From Mesorhizobium huakuii (GTDB lineage: Bacteria > Pseudomonadota > Alphaproteobacteria > Rhizobiales > Rhizobiaceae), in the NCBI RefSeq assembly GCF_014189455.1, contig NZ_CP050296.1:5266001-5330000 (forward strand): a stretch of DNA of 64,000 nt, in the 5' to 3' direction. Under the pieces are notes generated by a model. That model did no database searches. It was given only the letters and a program-made list of their open reading frames with translations, and was not told the DNA's origin. Shown one piece after another: positions 9,364 through 19,994 of the stretch. Positions within the stretch are counted from its first letter, which is position 1; every line of letters begins with the position of its first letter. The position numbers and the translations under genes were made by a program.

Positions 9364-10203
9364 CTAAGCCGCATTGGTCAGCCTGACGAATTCCTCGACG
9401 CTGAGCGTTTCGGCGCGGCGGGTCGGATCGATGCCCGCGCGCTCGAGCAAGGCCTCGCCGCCGAGGCTTTTCACACTTTGCCGCAGCATCTTTCGGCGTT
9501 GGCCGAAGGCGGCTTCGGTGACGCGGCCGAGTTTTTTCACATCAGCGGGCAGGGGCGTCGCACGTGGCTCCAGATGCACCACCGACGAGGTGACCTTGGG
9601 CGGCGGCGTGAAGGCCTGGGGAGGCACGTCGAAGGCGATCCTGGCCTGCGTGCGCCAGCCGGCCAGCACGCCGAGCCGACCATAGGCATCGCTGCCGGGC
9701 GCGGCGACGATGCGCTGGGCCACCTCACGCTGGAACATCAGCGTCATCGAGGCGTAGAAAGGCGGCCAGTCCGGGACGGTCAGCCATCGGACGAGCAATT
9801 CCGTGCCGATGTTGTAAGGCAGATTGGCCACGATCCGCACCTGACCGCCGTCTTGGGTTGCCGAGGAGGCAAGGGCGGCAAAGTCGGTCTTTAGCGCGTC
9901 GCCGGAAATCACCTCCAGCCGGCCGGGATAGTGAGCGGAGACTTCGGCAAGGGCAGCCAGGCAGCGTTCGTCGCGTTCGATGGCGACGACCCGGCGGGCG
10001 CCGTTGGAAAGCAGCGCCCTTGTCAGGCCGCCTGGCCCCGGACCAACCTCGATCACCGCAGTGTTTGTCAGGTCGCCTGCGCTGCGTGCGATCTTGCCGG
10101 TCAAATTGAGGTCGAGCAGGAAATTCTGGCCAAGCGCCTTTTTCGCCTGCAGCCCATGGCGCTCGATGACGTCGCGCAGCGGTGGCAACCCATCGATGCT
10201 CAT
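9364..10203 (-). CDS. rsmA: 16S rRNA (adenine1518/1519-N6)-dimethyltransferase
   Basis: RsmA (KsgA) dimethylates two adjacent adenines near the 3' end of 16S rRNA during small-subunit maturation. The 279 residues contain GQNFLLD, the S-adenosylmethionine motif [11 protein letters not shown] and the catalytic [10 protein letters not shown] block. It is the last gene of the run lptF-lptG-lptD-surA-pdxA-rsmA and starts 25 nt after pdxA ends. Confidence 0.96.
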   Translation of the reverse strand: MSIDGLPPLRDVIERHGLQAKKALGQNFLLDLNLTGKIARSAGDLTNTAVIEVGPGPGGLTRALLSNGARRVVAIERDERCLAALAEVSAHYPGRLEVISGDALKTDFAALASSATQDGGQVRIVANLPYNIGTELLVRWLTVPDWPPFYASMTLMFQREVAQRIVAAPGSDAYGRLGVLAGWRTQARIAFDVPPQAFTPPPKVTSSVVHLEPRATPLPADVKKLGRVTEAAFGQRRKMLRQSVKSLGGEALLERAGIDPTRRAETLSVEEFVRLTNAA

Positions 10204-10228
10204 GCGTTCGGACCCGAAACGGCAGCGG

Positions 10229-11257
10229 TCATGCGGCCACGGCCTTTGCGTCGGTGTCGGCGAGCTTCCTGGCGAGCTTCAGCGCCGCGATCAGGCTGTC
10301 CGGTCGCGCAAGGCCCTTGCCGGCGATATCGAAGGCGGTGCCATGGTCGGGCGACGTGCGGATGAAGGGCAGGCCGAGCGTAACGTTGACCGCCTCGTCG
10401 AAAGCCAGCGTCTTGGCGGGGATCAATGCCTGGTCGTGATACATACACAGGACCACGTCATAGCTTGCCCGCGCCCGGGCATGGAACAGCGTGTCGGCCG
10501 GCAGCGGGCCGAACGCATCGATGCCTTCGGCGCGCAGGATGTCGACCGCCGGGCGCACGATACGCTCGTCCTCCAGACCCATGGAACCACCTTCGCCGGC
10601 ATGCGGATTGAGGCCGGCAATGGCAAGCCTCGGCCTGGCGATGCCGAAGCGGCTGGCGAGGTCGGCCGCGGTGATGCGCGCGGTCGCGACGATCAGCTCG
10701 GTGGTCAGGGCCTTCGGCACCTCGGCCAGAGCGATGTGGATGGTGACGGGAACCGTGCGCAGGTCGGGGCCCGCCAGCATCATGACCGGCATCGCGTCGA
10801 CACCGCTGTGTCGCGCCGCCAGATGCGCCAGATACTCGGTGTGGCCGGGAAAGCGGAACCCTGCGTCGTAGAGCGGCTTCTTGGCGATTGGGCAGGTGAC
10901 CACGGCTGCGGCATCGCCGGCAAAGCAGGCGGCGACAGCGCGGTCGATGGCCTCGACGGTGCCGGCCGCATTGGCCGAATCCGGCCGGCCGGGGCTGTCG
11001 ATGAAATGGGCCGCCAGTGGAACGATGGGCAAGGCATGGGCGAAAACCTGCGCCGCTCCAATCGGCGTTGTCTCGACGATCGGCACCGACACGCCCAGTT
11101 GCCTCGCCCGCGAGGCGATCAGCGCCGGATCGGCCAAAAGATAGAAGGCGGGCAAGCCGACTGCCTCGCGCGCCAGGAAGGCGGCGATGGCGATTTCGGG
11201 CCCGATGCCGGAGGGATCGCCGACGCTCAGCGCCAGCGCGGTCATCGCGCTCTTCAC
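10229..11257 (-). CDS. pdxA: 4-hydroxythreonine-4-phosphate dehydrogenase
   Basis: PdxA oxidises 4-phosphohydroxy-L-threonine in the DXP-dependent pathway to pyridoxal phosphate. The 342-residue protein has the N-terminal [12 protein letters not shown] motif and the metal-binding histidines in [15 protein letters not shown] and MYHDQALIP, followed by the [16 protein letters not shown] segment. An internal ATG at 11245 is a possible alternative start. The gene begins immediately after the surA-like gene, which suggests coupled translation. Confidence 0.95.
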   Translation of the reverse strand: MKSAMTALALSVGDPSGIGPEIAIAAFLAREAVGLPAFYLLADPALIASRARQLGVSVPIVETTPIGAAQVFAHALPIVPLAAHFIDSPGRPDSANAAGTVEAIDRAVAACFAGDAAAVVTCPIAKKPLYDAGFRFPGHTEYLAHLAARHSGVDAMPVMMLAGPDLRTVPVTIHIALAEVPKALTTELIVATARITAADLASRFGIARPRLAIAGLNPHAGEGGSMGLEDERIVRPAVDILRAEGIDAFGPLPADTLFHARARASYDVVLCMYHDQALIPAKTLAFDEAVNVTLGLPFIRTSPDHGTAFDIAGKGLARPDSLIAALKLARKLADTDAKAVAA

Positions 11258-11258
11258 G

Positions 11259-12191
11259 TCAGCGCTTGACGATACGGGCTTTCGCCTTCAACTCGTCGAC
11301 ATATTTCTTGCTCAGATCGTCGGCCGCCTTGTCGTTGGAGCCTTCGCTCTGGAACACCATCTGCGCTGTCTTGTCGTCCGACACTTCGCGCGATGAGCAG
11401 ATGCCGATGAACTCGACACCGCGCTCGGTTTCGCGCGTGACGGTGGCGCCGCCGACCTTGGTCGCCTTGATCTGCTCGGCCCAGTCCGGCGGCAATTGCG
11501 GCGCCAGCACCCGGCCCAGATCGCGAACGGTGACGTCGATAAGGCCCTTGGCGAACTCGCGCGTCGTGTTGCAGCCGTTGAAGCGGGCGCGCATGGCATC
11601 GGCCTCTCGCTTGCGCTTGGCCAGCGTCGCGCTGCGTTCGGCGGCCGGTACGACGAAGATGACCTGCTGCAGCATGTACTCGGTGGCGCTCGGTTTGGCC
11701 CCGCCTTTGTCGAGCATGCGCCTGACCGCATCCTGCTCGGTCACGCTGCCGCCTTCGCCGGAACGGTAACGCGCACTCAAGGCCTGATTCCAGGCCATCT
11801 GGGCGCGGATAAACTCCTTGAAATGGTCCTTGCCGACGCCGGATTTCTCCATCACGCCATCAAGCTGGCTGAGCTGCATCTTGTTGTTGGTGGCAAAGCG
11901 CTGATAGGCGGCCTCGACCTGGGCGTCGCTGATACGGATGCCAAGCCGCTTGGCTTCGGCAAGGCGCAGCGTCTGGTCGATCATTTCCTGGGCGGCATCG
12001 CCCTTCTTGCGCTGCAGTTTCAAAAAGGCGGCGCGGTGCGCGATATCGCCTGACGTGACGGGTATGTCGTTGACGACGTATTTGATCTCGCTGGCAAAAG
12101 CCGGCGGCGTCATGACGGTCATCGACACGGATGTCGCCGCCACAAGCAGCGCAAACCCTGCTGAAAAGAGGTATTTCCTCATCATTAGCAT
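11259..12191 (-). CDS. SurA-like periplasmic chaperone / peptidyl-prolyl isomerase
   Basis: The 310-residue product has a signal peptide ending near AFASE, then a SurA N-terminal-like helical domain ([38 protein letters not shown]) and a region resembling one parvulin domain ([11 protein letters not shown]). SurA delivers outer-membrane proteins, including LptD, to the BAM machinery, and its place directly after lptD fits. E. coli SurA has two parvulin domains in about 430 residues. This shorter form with at most one degenerate domain is usual in rhizobia, so isomerase activity is uncertain. Confidence 0.85.
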   Translation of the reverse strand: MLMMRKYLFSAGFALLVAATSVSMTVMTPPAFASEIKYVVNDIPVTSGDIAHRAAFLKLQRKKGDAAQEMIDQTLRLAEAKRLGIRISDAQVEAAYQRFATNNKMQLSQLDGVMEKSGVGKDHFKEFIRAQMAWNQALSARYRSGEGGSVTEQDAVRRMLDKGGAKPSATEYMLQQVIFVVPAAERSATLAKRKREADAMRARFNGCNTTREFAKGLIDVTVRDLGRVLAPQLPPDWAEQIKATKVGGATVTRETERGVEFIGICSSREVSDDKTAQMVFQSEGSNDKAADDLSKKYVDELKAKARIVKR

Positions 12192-12281
12192 CCCAATTCT
12201 ATCCCGGTTCCGCCCAATTTCGTCCTCTCCCGGGTGCGCGAATCCGTGCCAGCTCTATGCGGCGAAACGATGTCTCGCCGG

Positions 12282-14702
12282 CTACTGGATGGTGTCGATT
12301 GCGCTGGTCGACGAGCCGAAGTCGCCGAGGGTGCGGAACGACAGGTTGAAGCCGATGCTCTGCGTCACTTCCCTGGTGTTCAGGTCACGCGACTGCGAGT
12401 ACGTCATCAGGTAAGTGAAGCAGGAATCGTTGTAGGCAAAGCCGACCCCATCCTTGACCAGCAGGCTTTCCTGCAGATCATAGGTCCCTGTCCCGAACAC
12501 GCGCCAGTTCTGGGCAAGGTGCGTCGACGCACCCAGTGTGACCTCGTGACGGTCGGTGGTGAAGCCGTACAGCGGCTGGGCCTGGATGAAGGCGTATTTG
12601 GCGCTGAGCGACACCGGCAGGCCTGAATAGGCGGCCTTGAACTCGGCGCGGCGCATCTCGAAGGTCTGTTCGTCGAAGCGGCCGCTGACCGAGGCCGCGA
12701 ATCCGTTCGGGCTGTTGACGCCAAACAGACCGACATAGTCGGACTTGGTGGTCTGAAGGCCCGAATAGGCGCCGACATTGACCAGATCCGGCTCGGCGAA
12801 GGAGTTCTCGCCGCCAATCTGATAGGACTGGCCGAAAATGGCATTGGTGCCCCAGCCGTTGATAAAGGAGCCGGAATAGCGGACGCCGACATTGGCGCGC
12901 GAACCGCCTTCGATGCGGTCGTAGCCGGAGAACTTGTCGCGTTCGAACAGGGTGGTCGCGTCGAACACCATGCTCTGGGCGTCTTCATTGGGAACAGCGA
13001 GGCCACCGACATATTGTTCGTTGGGACGCAGAAACAACTGCGCCATCGGCTCGATGACATGGCTCGATCCGCTGGCCAGCGAAAACAGCATCGGCCAACG
13101 CATTTCGAGGCCCGCGGTTGCCATGTAACGGGCAAACGACGAGCGCATATCGTCCCGCTCGCCCAAATTCGTTGCCATCTGGTTGATGGCGGCCAACGAA
13201 CCAGATGACGCATTGAGGTAATCGACGTCGCCCTGCAACGCCAGCAATGGTGTCAGCACCAGTCCGTCGTCGGTGACGAATGTCCGCTTCCACTCGGCCT
13301 CGGCGGTAAGACGGCCGGATTCACCTTCGATACCACGAACGCGCTGCGTGCCTGAGCTCGCATCGTAAGGGGTGAAATAGGTCTGGTCGAGCTCGTTGCG
13401 GCGGAGGACGCGCGAATTGACGTTGAGCGACAATTGGCCGCCAGCCACCGACGCGTCAGGGATATAGGCGTAGTCGAGCGACGGCAGCACCCATGGCTGC
13501 TGGTTGCTGCGCGCGGCAATATTGCTGTTGAGTGTATTTTCCTGCACGTCGAAGTGCATGGCGCGTACATCGAAGTAGTTGCGGCCGTTGAGCCCCGTCA
13601 GGTAGACCGTCGACTGATGGACGCCGGCATTGTACTTGTCGATGTTGTAGGTGCTCGAGAAGTCCTTGTCGGTCTGCAGCAGCACGTCCCAGCCGAAATT
13701 CCAGCGTTCGTTGATGGCGAACTGGCCTTGCGTGCCCATCATGCCGCGGAATTTGTTGGGATCGCCCGCCGCGCCCGAATCGACGTTGCGCCCGGCGCTG
13801 TCGATGAAGGCGTCCGGATCCCGCTGCTGGATTCCGGCGATCTTCAAACTGTATGCGCCATTGTTGAAGCGCTGGCGCCACTCGGCCTCTCCGAGGAAGC
13901 CCTGCTTGGTGTAGCCGCTTCCCGTCACCGTCAGGTCATAAGTCGGCGAAAGGGCGAAATAATAGGGAACCTTGACGCTGTATCCCAGGTGGCTGTTGTA
14001 GCTGATCCCCGGGATCAGGAAGCCGCTCTTGCGCTTCACCGTCGGGTCGGCGATCTCGAACGCCGGCAGGTAGGCGAGCGGGAAGCCGAAGAACTCGAAA
14101 TTCGCATTCTCGAAGCGAACCGTCTTCTTCTCGCCGTTCCAGATGATCTTCCTGGCCTTCACGCGCCAGGTCGGCGCCTTGTCGGGCTTGTCCTCGCACG
14201 GTTCGCAGGCGGTATAGACGCCATTGTGGAATGTGGTCAGCACGCCGCCCATGCGCTCGGCGCTTTCGGCGGCGAAATAGGCCTTGTCGATGGTTTCAAC
14301 GCGCAGTGCGTTGACGAAACCGTCGGCGAAATCGTCGGTGATATCGATATGCTGCGAATTGATCTTGGTGCCGTCGCTGTTGACGATCTCAACATTGCCG
14401 GTGGCAACCATCCGCTTGGTGTTGCGGTCATATACGACCTTCTGGGCGACGAGGCGGTTGCCGCCATAGTCGATCTGCACGCCGCCGACGGCGGTCACCG
14501 TCTGGTTGTCGTTGTTGTACTCCAGTGTGTCGGCGGCCAGCAGCATCTGCGAGCCGGACGGAACATTGGTCGCCATCTTGCCGACTTCCTGCGCGAACGC
14601 GGGCAATGGCACGGCGCAGGCAAGCAGGCACGCCAAGGCGCTCGCCGCATAGAGGCGCGCCAAATTGGCCTGCCTGTTGCTGGGCAAAAACGCCTCCCTC
14701 AC
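12282..14702 (-). CDS. lptD: LPS-assembly protein LptD
   Basis: LptD is the outer-membrane barrel that inserts lipopolysaccharide into the outer leaflet. The product of about 800 residues has a signal sequence ending PAFAQ, an OstA/LptA-like N-terminal domain (LLAADTLEYNNDNQTVTAVGG) and a long C-terminal barrel. A CEPCED pair near residue 180 and one cysteine near the C-terminus are candidates for the disulfide that locks LptD. The frame begins with a GTG overlapping the lptG stop (TAGTG). A TTG five codons later has AGGGAGG about 6 nt upstream and may be the real start. Confidence 0.94.
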   Translation of the reverse strand: MREAFLPSNRQANLARLYAASALACLLACAVPLPAFAQEVGKMATNVPSGSQMLLAADTLEYNNDNQTVTAVGGVQIDYGGNRLVAQKVVYDRNTKRMVATGNVEIVNSDGTKINSQHIDITDDFADGFVNALRVETIDKAYFAAESAERMGGVLTTFHNGVYTACEPCEDKPDKAPTWRVKARKIIWNGEKKTVRFENANFEFFGFPLAYLPAFEIADPTVKRKSGFLIPGISYNSHLGYSVKVPYYFALSPTYDLTVTGSGYTKQGFLGEAEWRQRFNNGAYSLKIAGIQQRDPDAFIDSAGRNVDSGAAGDPNKFRGMMGTQGQFAINERWNFGWDVLLQTDKDFSSTYNIDKYNAGVHQSTVYLTGLNGRNYFDVRAMHFDVQENTLNSNIAARSNQQPWVLPSLDYAYIPDASVAGGQLSLNVNSRVLRRNELDQTYFTPYDASSGTQRVRGIEGESGRLTAEAEWKRTFVTDDGLVLTPLLALQGDVDYLNASSGSLAAINQMATNLGERDDMRSSFARYMATAGLEMRWPMLFSLASGSSHVIEPMAQLFLRPNEQYVGGLAVPNEDAQSMVFDATTLFERDKFSGYDRIEGGSRANVGVRYSGSFINGWGTNAIFGQSYQIGGENSFAEPDLVNVGAYSGLQTTKSDYVGLFGVNSPNGFAASVSGRFDEQTFEMRRAEFKAAYSGLPVSLSAKYAFIQAQPLYGFTTDRHEVTLGASTHLAQNWRVFGTGTYDLQESLLVKDGVGFAYNDSCFTYLMTYSQSRDLNTREVTQSIGFNLSFRTLGDFGSSTSAIDTIQ

Positions 14703-15784
14703 TAGCCGTCTTCCTTGTATAGCAGGAAAGTCACCCCGAAGAACATAGCTACCACGACCGGCACCCAGGCGGCTATGGCGGTCGGCACGAACCCCGCCAC
14801 GCCGAATGCCTTCACCAGCACCGAAACGACATAAAGCAGAAACCCGGCAACGACGCCACCCAGAATCATCGTTGCCGATTGTCCCATCCTCGCAAATCGC
14901 ATTGAAACTGTTGCCGCAATCAGCGTCATGGCGACGAGGAGGAACGGCAACGCCACCAGCGAATCAAACTGCATGGCAAACGCATTTGCCTTGAGGCCGA
15001 AGGAACGGGCAACCTCGATTTTTCCAGGCAGGTCGTAGAACGGAATGGTCTCCGGGCGCGCCAGCCGCTCCTGCACGAATTCAGGCTTCAGATTGGTCGG
15101 CACACGATCGCTTGCCGCGGGCTGGATGGTGCCGTTCCTGAAGGTCTTCACATCCTGCAAATCCCAATAGCCATCCCGCAGGTAAGCACGCGCGGCATCC
15201 TTGCGCTCGACGATGTTGCCTTGCTGGTCGAGGACAAAAAAGACGGCGTCGGACATCTCCAGGCCTTGGTTGAGGATGGCCCGCGCGCCGATGATGGTGT
15301 CGCCGGTGCCGGTTTTCTGGCGAATCCAGGGCGCGGCATCGGCCGAAACCGTATTTGATTTGCCGGAGCGCAACTGGGTTTCGATCTGCTCGGACAGCGA
15401 GAAGGCATGCGCGGCGAGCGGGTTGATGAGCCCGACCGACACAAAGCCGAACAGCAACGCTCCGATGCAGCATGGCAAAAGGAATTGCCAGGCGGAAACG
15501 CCGGCGGACCGCGCGATGACCAGCTCGTAGCGGCGGTTGAGCGAAACCAGTGTCGCCATTGCCGAGAACAGGCCGACAAACGGCACCGTCTGCAGCATGA
15601 TCATCGGCATGCGAAGGCTCGAAATGGCCACCGCCGTTCCGTAGGTGAAGCCGGGCAGGCCGGTGGTGCGGCCGGACAGCTCGGTGAAATCGATCAGGAA
15701 CACCAGCGCCAACAGGCCCAGGAAGAACCAGATCGTGATCGTGACGTACCGGAAGAAGAAGTAACGGCCCAGCGTCCAGCCCAT
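14702..15784 (-). CDS. lptG: LPS export permease LptG
   Basis: LptG pairs with LptF as the membrane part of the LptB2FG ABC transporter that extracts lipopolysaccharide from the inner membrane. The 360 residues show three hydrophobic segments at each end around a periplasmic beta-jellyroll region, the YjgP/YjgQ layout. The ATG at 15784 overlaps the lptF stop as TGATG, so translation is probably coupled. An in-frame codon 39 nt upstream lies inside lptF and is unlikely. Confidence 0.94.
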   Translation of the reverse strand: MGWTLGRYFFFRYVTITIWFFLGLLALVFLIDFTELSGRTTGLPGFTYGTAVAISSLRMPMIMLQTVPFVGLFSAMATLVSLNRRYELVIARSAGVSAWQFLLPCCIGALLFGFVSVGLINPLAAHAFSLSEQIETQLRSGKSNTVSADAAPWIRQKTGTGDTIIGARAILNQGLEMSDAVFFVLDQQGNIVERKDAARAYLRDGYWDLQDVKTFRNGTIQPAASDRVPTNLKPEFVQERLARPETIPFYDLPGKIEVARSFGLKANAFAMQFDSLVALPFLLVAMTLIAATVSMRFARMGQSATMILGGVVAGFLLYVVSVLVKAFGVAGFVPTAIAAWVPVVVAMFFGVTFLLYKEDG

Positions 15785-16986
15785 CAGCCGATCTCCTGGC
15801 CTGAAGTGCCGCGCCTGGACCAACGCAGCTTGAGGGCGTTCCAGCCGTCACCAACGCGGCCGGCCAGGTTCGTCATCCAGTCCGCCCAGGCCACCGGCAG
15901 TTCCATGGTCCGGTTCGACACGATGAACCAGATCGCCACCGCCGAAGCCACGATGGGCACGCCATAGACCATATAGGCATATTGCGGCACTTCATCGGCT
16001 TTGCTGGCGGCAAAGAAACCCAGCCAGCGCACGAACAGCGAGATGGTGATGGCCGTGATCAATGGATTGACGCGCGCCTCGCGATGCGAGCGCGCATCGC
16101 CGGCCACCGCGAGCGCGATCAGCGCGAACACCATGGAATACAGCCATTCCGAAAACCGCTGGTCGACCTCGGCCCGATATTGCTGCGGGTTTTGCTGAAA
16201 ATTCTTGTCGTTGGGGCTCGGATTGAGCAGGTACTGGGTTGTCTGGTCCTTCGGCAAAAGCGTCACCTCGGAGGCCGCCGCCATGAAGGCTGACATGTCG
16301 AAGGCATAGGACGTGAACCGGATGACACTGAGGTCGCCGGTCAGCGTTTTGCGGTGGATGACGCCGTCATTCATCATCAGCACCTTTTCGCCGCCGCGTT
16401 CGACGACGCTACCGGTCTTGGCGTAATAGACGAGATTGACGCCTTCCTCGCGCGAATCGGCGACGAAGATGCCGCCCAGCTTGTTGTTGGGAAGCCGCTC
16501 GCCAATTTGCAGGAACAGCCCGTCCTCGATCTTTCGGAAAGTGCCTTCCTGGATGATCAGCGACAACAGGTCGGCGCGCGACTCCGCCACCAAAGCGCGG
16601 TTCTTCTGCCGTGCATAGGGGTCGATGCCATTGTCGACGGCAAAGGAAAAAACGCTGGCTGCGAGGGCCAGCAGCATGATTGGCCGCACGATCGTCCAGC
16701 GCGAGGCGCCGGCGGCGTTGACGACGGCCAGTTCGGAATCCGAATTCATGACACTGAGTGTCTGGGCGACCGCCACCACCAGCGCGAAAGGCACGACGAT
16801 CGGAATGATCGAGGGAAGAATGAGGGCGGCGACCTCGAAGAAGGTCAGCGACGACTGGCCGCTGTCGGTAACCAGATCGATCTTGGCCAGCACCTGCGTG
16901 GTCCACACGATGGCCAGCGTCCAGACCAGCGCTGCCAGGAAGACCACGAAAGCGCGGCGCATGATGTAGCGTTCAACGACCTTCAT
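15784..16986 (-). CDS. lptF: LPS export permease LptF
   Basis: This is the 400-residue partner of LptG and the first gene of the minus-strand run of LPS transport and outer-membrane biogenesis genes. It begins MKVVERYIMRRAF with the coupling-helix region, has N-terminal membrane segments, a large periplasmic domain (residues about 115-290) and three C-terminal membrane helices. The ATPase partner lptB is not in this window. It is divergent from pepA, so its promoter should lie in the 364-bp gap between them. Confidence 0.93.
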   Translation of the reverse strand: MKVVERYIMRRAFVVFLAALVWTLAIVWTTQVLAKIDLVTDSGQSSLTFFEVAALILPSIIPIVVPFALVVAVAQTLSVMNSDSELAVVNAAGASRWTIVRPIMLLALAASVFSFAVDNGIDPYARQKNRALVAESRADLLSLIIQEGTFRKIEDGLFLQIGERLPNNKLGGIFVADSREEGVNLVYYAKTGSVVERGGEKVLMMNDGVIHRKTLTGDLSVIRFTSYAFDMSAFMAAASEVTLLPKDQTTQYLLNPSPNDKNFQQNPQQYRAEVDQRFSEWLYSMVFALIALAVAGDARSHREARVNPLITAITISLFVRWLGFFAASKADEVPQYAYMVYGVPIVASAVAIWFIVSNRTMELPVAWADWMTNLAGRVGDGWNALKLRWSRRGTSGQEIG

Positions 16987-17350
16987 GAAGGCTTTACTCG
17001 ATTTTCTCGAACGGCATCATGCCACCACGCTAAGGGTAGCCGCCCGGCGGCGCCCGCACAACTGGCTCCGATAGGCTCGATCAGGCAGGCGATCCGGTTC
17101 CCGTCCCACGTCGCGTGCCGCAATGGGCCGGAGTGTCGGAGGGAATGGATAAGAAAGGGAAAACATCGATGGTTAACAACAGGTTGCGGCATGAAGCGGG
17201 GCCGTGCCGCGACGAATCGCCATCGATTCCAACTGTCATATGGGTAGCCATTTTGGCAATGTCTTGCCAAATGCCGGAAAACGACCAAATGTCGCGGATC
17301 GCTTCGAACCGCTTCGCTTACCATCGCGCAATCCCCGAAAGCAGGACATG
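16987..17350. other. Divergent intergenic region between lptF and pepA
   Basis: This 364-bp stretch separates two divergent genes and must hold both promoters. No clear -35/-10 pair, palindrome or RNA gene was recognised. Short frames crossing it lack ribosome sites and look like chance openings. Confidence 0.5.
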
Positions 17351-18862
17351 ATGAACCCGAGACCGTCGATCGCCTTTGCAAAATTCGCCGCGCCTCAGAC
17401 AGCGGCAAGCAGGAAGGGCACGGTCTTCGTGCTGTCGGCGGATGATGGCGGCCTGAGCGACGCGGCCAGGGCTTACGATCCCGGCAAGACGCTGGAACGG
17501 GCCTTTCCGGTGGCCGAGTTCACCGGCAAGTTCGCCGGCGTCGTCGAGATTCTGGCACCGGAAGGAACGTCACTCGACAGGCTGGTCGCGGTCGGTGCCG
17601 GCAAGGCGGCAGGGCTCGATGAATATGCCTGGCTGAAACTGGGCGGCACCATCGCAGCGTCGTTGCGCAAGGCAACTGACGTCGCCGTGGTGCTCGACCT
17701 GGTCGGCGCCTCGGCGGATGGCAAGGATGCCACCAACCTTGCGGCAGGCATTCTCCTGCGCAGCTATTCGTTCGACAAGTACAAGACCAGGAAGGACAAG
17801 GATGACGCCAAGGCCGATCCGAAGAAGCCGGTCAAGGTAACCATCCACACCGCCGACCCGGCAGGCGCCAAGAAGGCCTTCGCGGATGCCGAGGCGGTGA
17901 TCGACGGCGTGCTTCTGGCGCGCGACCTCGTCAACGAACCGGCAAATATGCTGGGGCCGATCGAGTTCGCGGCCCGCGCCAAGGAACTCGAGACGCTCGG
18001 CGTCAAGGTCGAGATCCTGACCGAAAAGGAGATGAAGAAGCTTGGCATGGGCTCGCTGCTCGGCGTCGCGCAAGGCTCGCCACGTGGCGCGCGCATGGCC
18101 GTCATGCAGTGGAGCGGCGGCAAACCCAAGGACAGCCCGATCGCCTTCGTCGGCAAGGGCGTCACCTTCGACACCGGCGGCAATTCGATGAAGCCGGCTT
18201 CGGGCATGGAGGACATGAAGGGCGATATGGGTGGTGCCGCCGCGGTAACCGGGCTGATGCACGCCTTGGCCGCGCGCAAGGCGAAAGCCAATGTCGTTGG
18301 CATCATCGGCCTGGTCGAAAACGCCGTCGACGGCCATGCCCAGCGCCCCGGCGACATCGTCACCTCGATGTCGGGCCAGACCATCGAGGTGCTCAACACC
18401 GACGCCGAGGGTCGCCTCGTGCTGGCCGACGCGCTGTGGTACTGCAACGACCGCTTCCAGCCGAAATTCATGGTCAATCTGGCGACGCTGACCGGCGCCA
18501 TCATGGTCGCGCTCGGCCTGCATTATGCCGGCCTGTTCTCCAACAATGACGAACTGGCGGAAAGGCTGGCGGCGGCGGGGCAGGCGACGCAGGAGCGGCT
18601 GTGGCGCATGCCGCTTGGCGCCGAATACGACAAGCTCATCGATTCCAAGAACGCCGATATGAAGAACATCGGCGGCCGCTATGGCGGCGCCATCATCGCC
18701 GCACAATTCCTGCAGCGCTTCGTCAAGGACACGCCCTGGGCTCATCTCGACATTGCCGGCACGGCCATGGGTTCGCCATCGAACGAGATCAACCAGTCCT
18801 GGGGCTCAGGCTTCGGCGTGCGGCTGCTCGACCGGCTGGTGCGCGATCACTACGAGAGCTGA
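17351..18862 (+). CDS. pepA: Leucyl aminopeptidase (M17 family)
   Basis: PepA removes N-terminal residues from peptides using two metal ions. The 503-residue protein carries the metal-binding and catalytic blocks [29 protein letters not shown] and the [14 protein letters not shown] signature. The N-terminal domain is shorter than in E. coli PepA and has a lysine-rich insert near residue 140. Two adjacent ATGs occur. The second, at 17351, is better spaced from AGCAGG. holC follows after 9 nt, as in many alphaproteobacteria and in E. coli. Confidence 0.95.
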   Translation: MNPRPSIAFAKFAAPQTAASRKGTVFVLSADDGGLSDAARAYDPGKTLERAFPVAEFTGKFAGVVEILAPEGTSLDRLVAVGAGKAAGLDEYAWLKLGGTIAASLRKATDVAVVLDLVGASADGKDATNLAAGILLRSYSFDKYKTRKDKDDAKADPKKPVKVTIHTADPAGAKKAFADAEAVIDGVLLARDLVNEPANMLGPIEFAARAKELETLGVKVEILTEKEMKKLGMGSLLGVAQGSPRGARMAVMQWSGGKPKDSPIAFVGKGVTFDTGGNSMKPASGMEDMKGDMGGAAAVTGLMHALAARKAKANVVGIIGLVENAVDGHAQRPGDIVTSMSGQTIEVLNTDAEGRLVLADALWYCNDRFQPKFMVNLATLTGAIMVALGLHYAGLFSNNDELAERLAAAGQATQERLWRMPLGAEYDKLIDSKNADMKNIGGRYGGAIIAAQFLQRFVKDTPWAHLDIAGTAMGSPSNEINQSWGSGFGVRLLDRLVRDHYES

Positions 18863-18871
18863 CCTTAATCC

Positions 18872-19345
18872 ATGGCCGACGTGCTGTTCTATCATCTGAC
18901 CGAATCGACGCTGGAGGATGCGCTGCCGGGCCTGCTCGAGCGCAGCGTCGATCGTGGCTGGCGCGCCGTGGTGCAGACCGGCACCGAGGAACGCCGCGAC
19001 GCGCTCGACCAGCATCTGTGGACCTTCCGCGATGATTCCTTCCTGGCGCACGCGACAGATCGCGAGGCTTATCCCGGCGAACAGCCTATCCTGTTGACCA
19101 CCGGCGACGGCAATCCCAACGAAGCCAAAATAAGATTCCTGGTCGACGGCGCGGTACCATCAGACCTTGCCGGCTACGAGCGTGCCGTGTTCCTGTTCGA
19201 CGGCCATGACGCCGCCCAGGTCGAGGCGGCGAGGGGGCATTGGAAGACGATGAAGGACGCGGGCCACGCCGTGACCTACTGGCAGCAGACATCGGACCGC
19301 CGCTGGGAGCGCAAGGCTAACGCCGTGCAGGGAACACAGACCTAA
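18872..19345 (+). CDS. holC: DNA polymerase III chi subunit
   Basis: HolC links the clamp loader to single-stranded DNA binding protein at the replication fork. The 157 residues match the family (start MADVLFYHLT, central EERRDALDQHLWTF, FLFDGHDAAQVEAARGHWK). It lies directly after pepA. A second, truncated copy of its 3' half occurs near 28.9 kb. A strong hairpin follows immediately and marks the end of the pepA-holC unit. Confidence 0.93.
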   Translation: MADVLFYHLTESTLEDALPGLLERSVDRGWRAVVQTGTEERRDALDQHLWTFRDDSFLAHATDREAYPGEQPILLTTGDGNPNEAKIRFLVDGAVPSDLAGYERAVFLFDGHDAAQVEAARGHWKTMKDAGHAVTYWQQTSDRRWERKANAVQGTQT

Positions 19346-19377
19346 AACGCGCCGCATGAATCGATGCGACGCGTTTT
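19344..19377. terminator. Bidirectional intrinsic terminator after holC
   Basis: AAAACGCG pairs with CGCGTTTT around an inner CGCAT/ATGCG stem and a small loop. A T run follows the stem on the plus strand and the complement gives one on the minus strand, so it can serve holC and the convergent DUF995 gene. Confidence 0.8.
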
Positions 19378-19407
19378 AACCAGCGATTTGGCGCGGACGA
19401 TAAGGCT

Positions 19408-19926
19408 CTATTCTTGTGCCTCGATCCGTTTCTGTTTCCGGCTGACATCGTCGCCGTATTTCAATTTCATGAACTCGTCCGCCGAGTTGCGATGCGAGCT
19501 TCTGAAGACGTACCAGTCGCCATCCGGTAATTTGCGCTGGTAAAGCACCTTGCCGGACTGGCGATGCTCGAAGCAGGTGACGGCGTTGGAGTCGCCCCCC
19601 GCGCCATGCCATTTCGCCCGGAAGCAAAGCTTGCCTCCGCCTGGAATGAACCAGATACCGTCACCGTAACCCAGTTTGCCCTTGTCCGAAGTCCAGGCGC
19701 TGAATTGACGACCCTGCACGGCAAAAAATCCTGCACCGTTCTGGCCCCAGAGCCACGAGCGGTTCTGATACATCTGGTAGATGCCTTCGTCGGGCACCGC
19801 TTCGGCCTGCTTGGCCAGTTCGGCGACTTGCGCCGCTGTCTTGGCTACCGCCGGAAGCTGGCAAGCCAGGAATGCTATGGAACAGGCAAGTGCCGTTCCA
19901 ATGGAATATCCCAATACTCGTTTCAC
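19408..19926 (-). CDS. DUF995 family secreted protein (copy 1)
   Basis: This is a 172-residue protein with a signal peptide (GTALACSIAFLACQLPAVA). The mature part has the pattern NRSWLWG..GAGFF..GRQFSAWTS, GGGKLCFRAKW, TCFEHR and LPDGDWYVFRSS, which I recognise as the DUF995 family known mainly from Rhizobiales. Its function is unknown to me. The two cysteines in KLCF and VTCF probably form a disulfide. The start is a GTG at 19926 with AGGG a few bases upstream. A second DUF995 protein is encoded at 24500-25093, and the pair brackets the GH26/GT2 genes. Confidence 0.75.
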   Translation of the reverse strand: MKRVLGYSIGTALACSIAFLACQLPAVAKTAAQVAELAKQAEAVPDEGIYQMYQNRSWLWGQNGAGFFAVQGRQFSAWTSDKGKLGYGDGIWFIPGGGKLCFRAKWHGAGGDSNAVTCFEHRQSGKVLYQRKLPDGDWYVFRSSHRNSADEFMKLKYGDDVSRKQKRIEAQE

Positions 19927-19994
19927 GACCCTACCCCTACAACTTTACGCCACACTCAATTTTTACGCTTGCATTTGCCCCTGATGCACAAGGT

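Noticed and set aside
13434..14705. Plus-strand open frame of 423 codons across lptD
   Set aside because: Antisense to LptD, no domain, and the translated sequence mirrors GC-rich codon bias.
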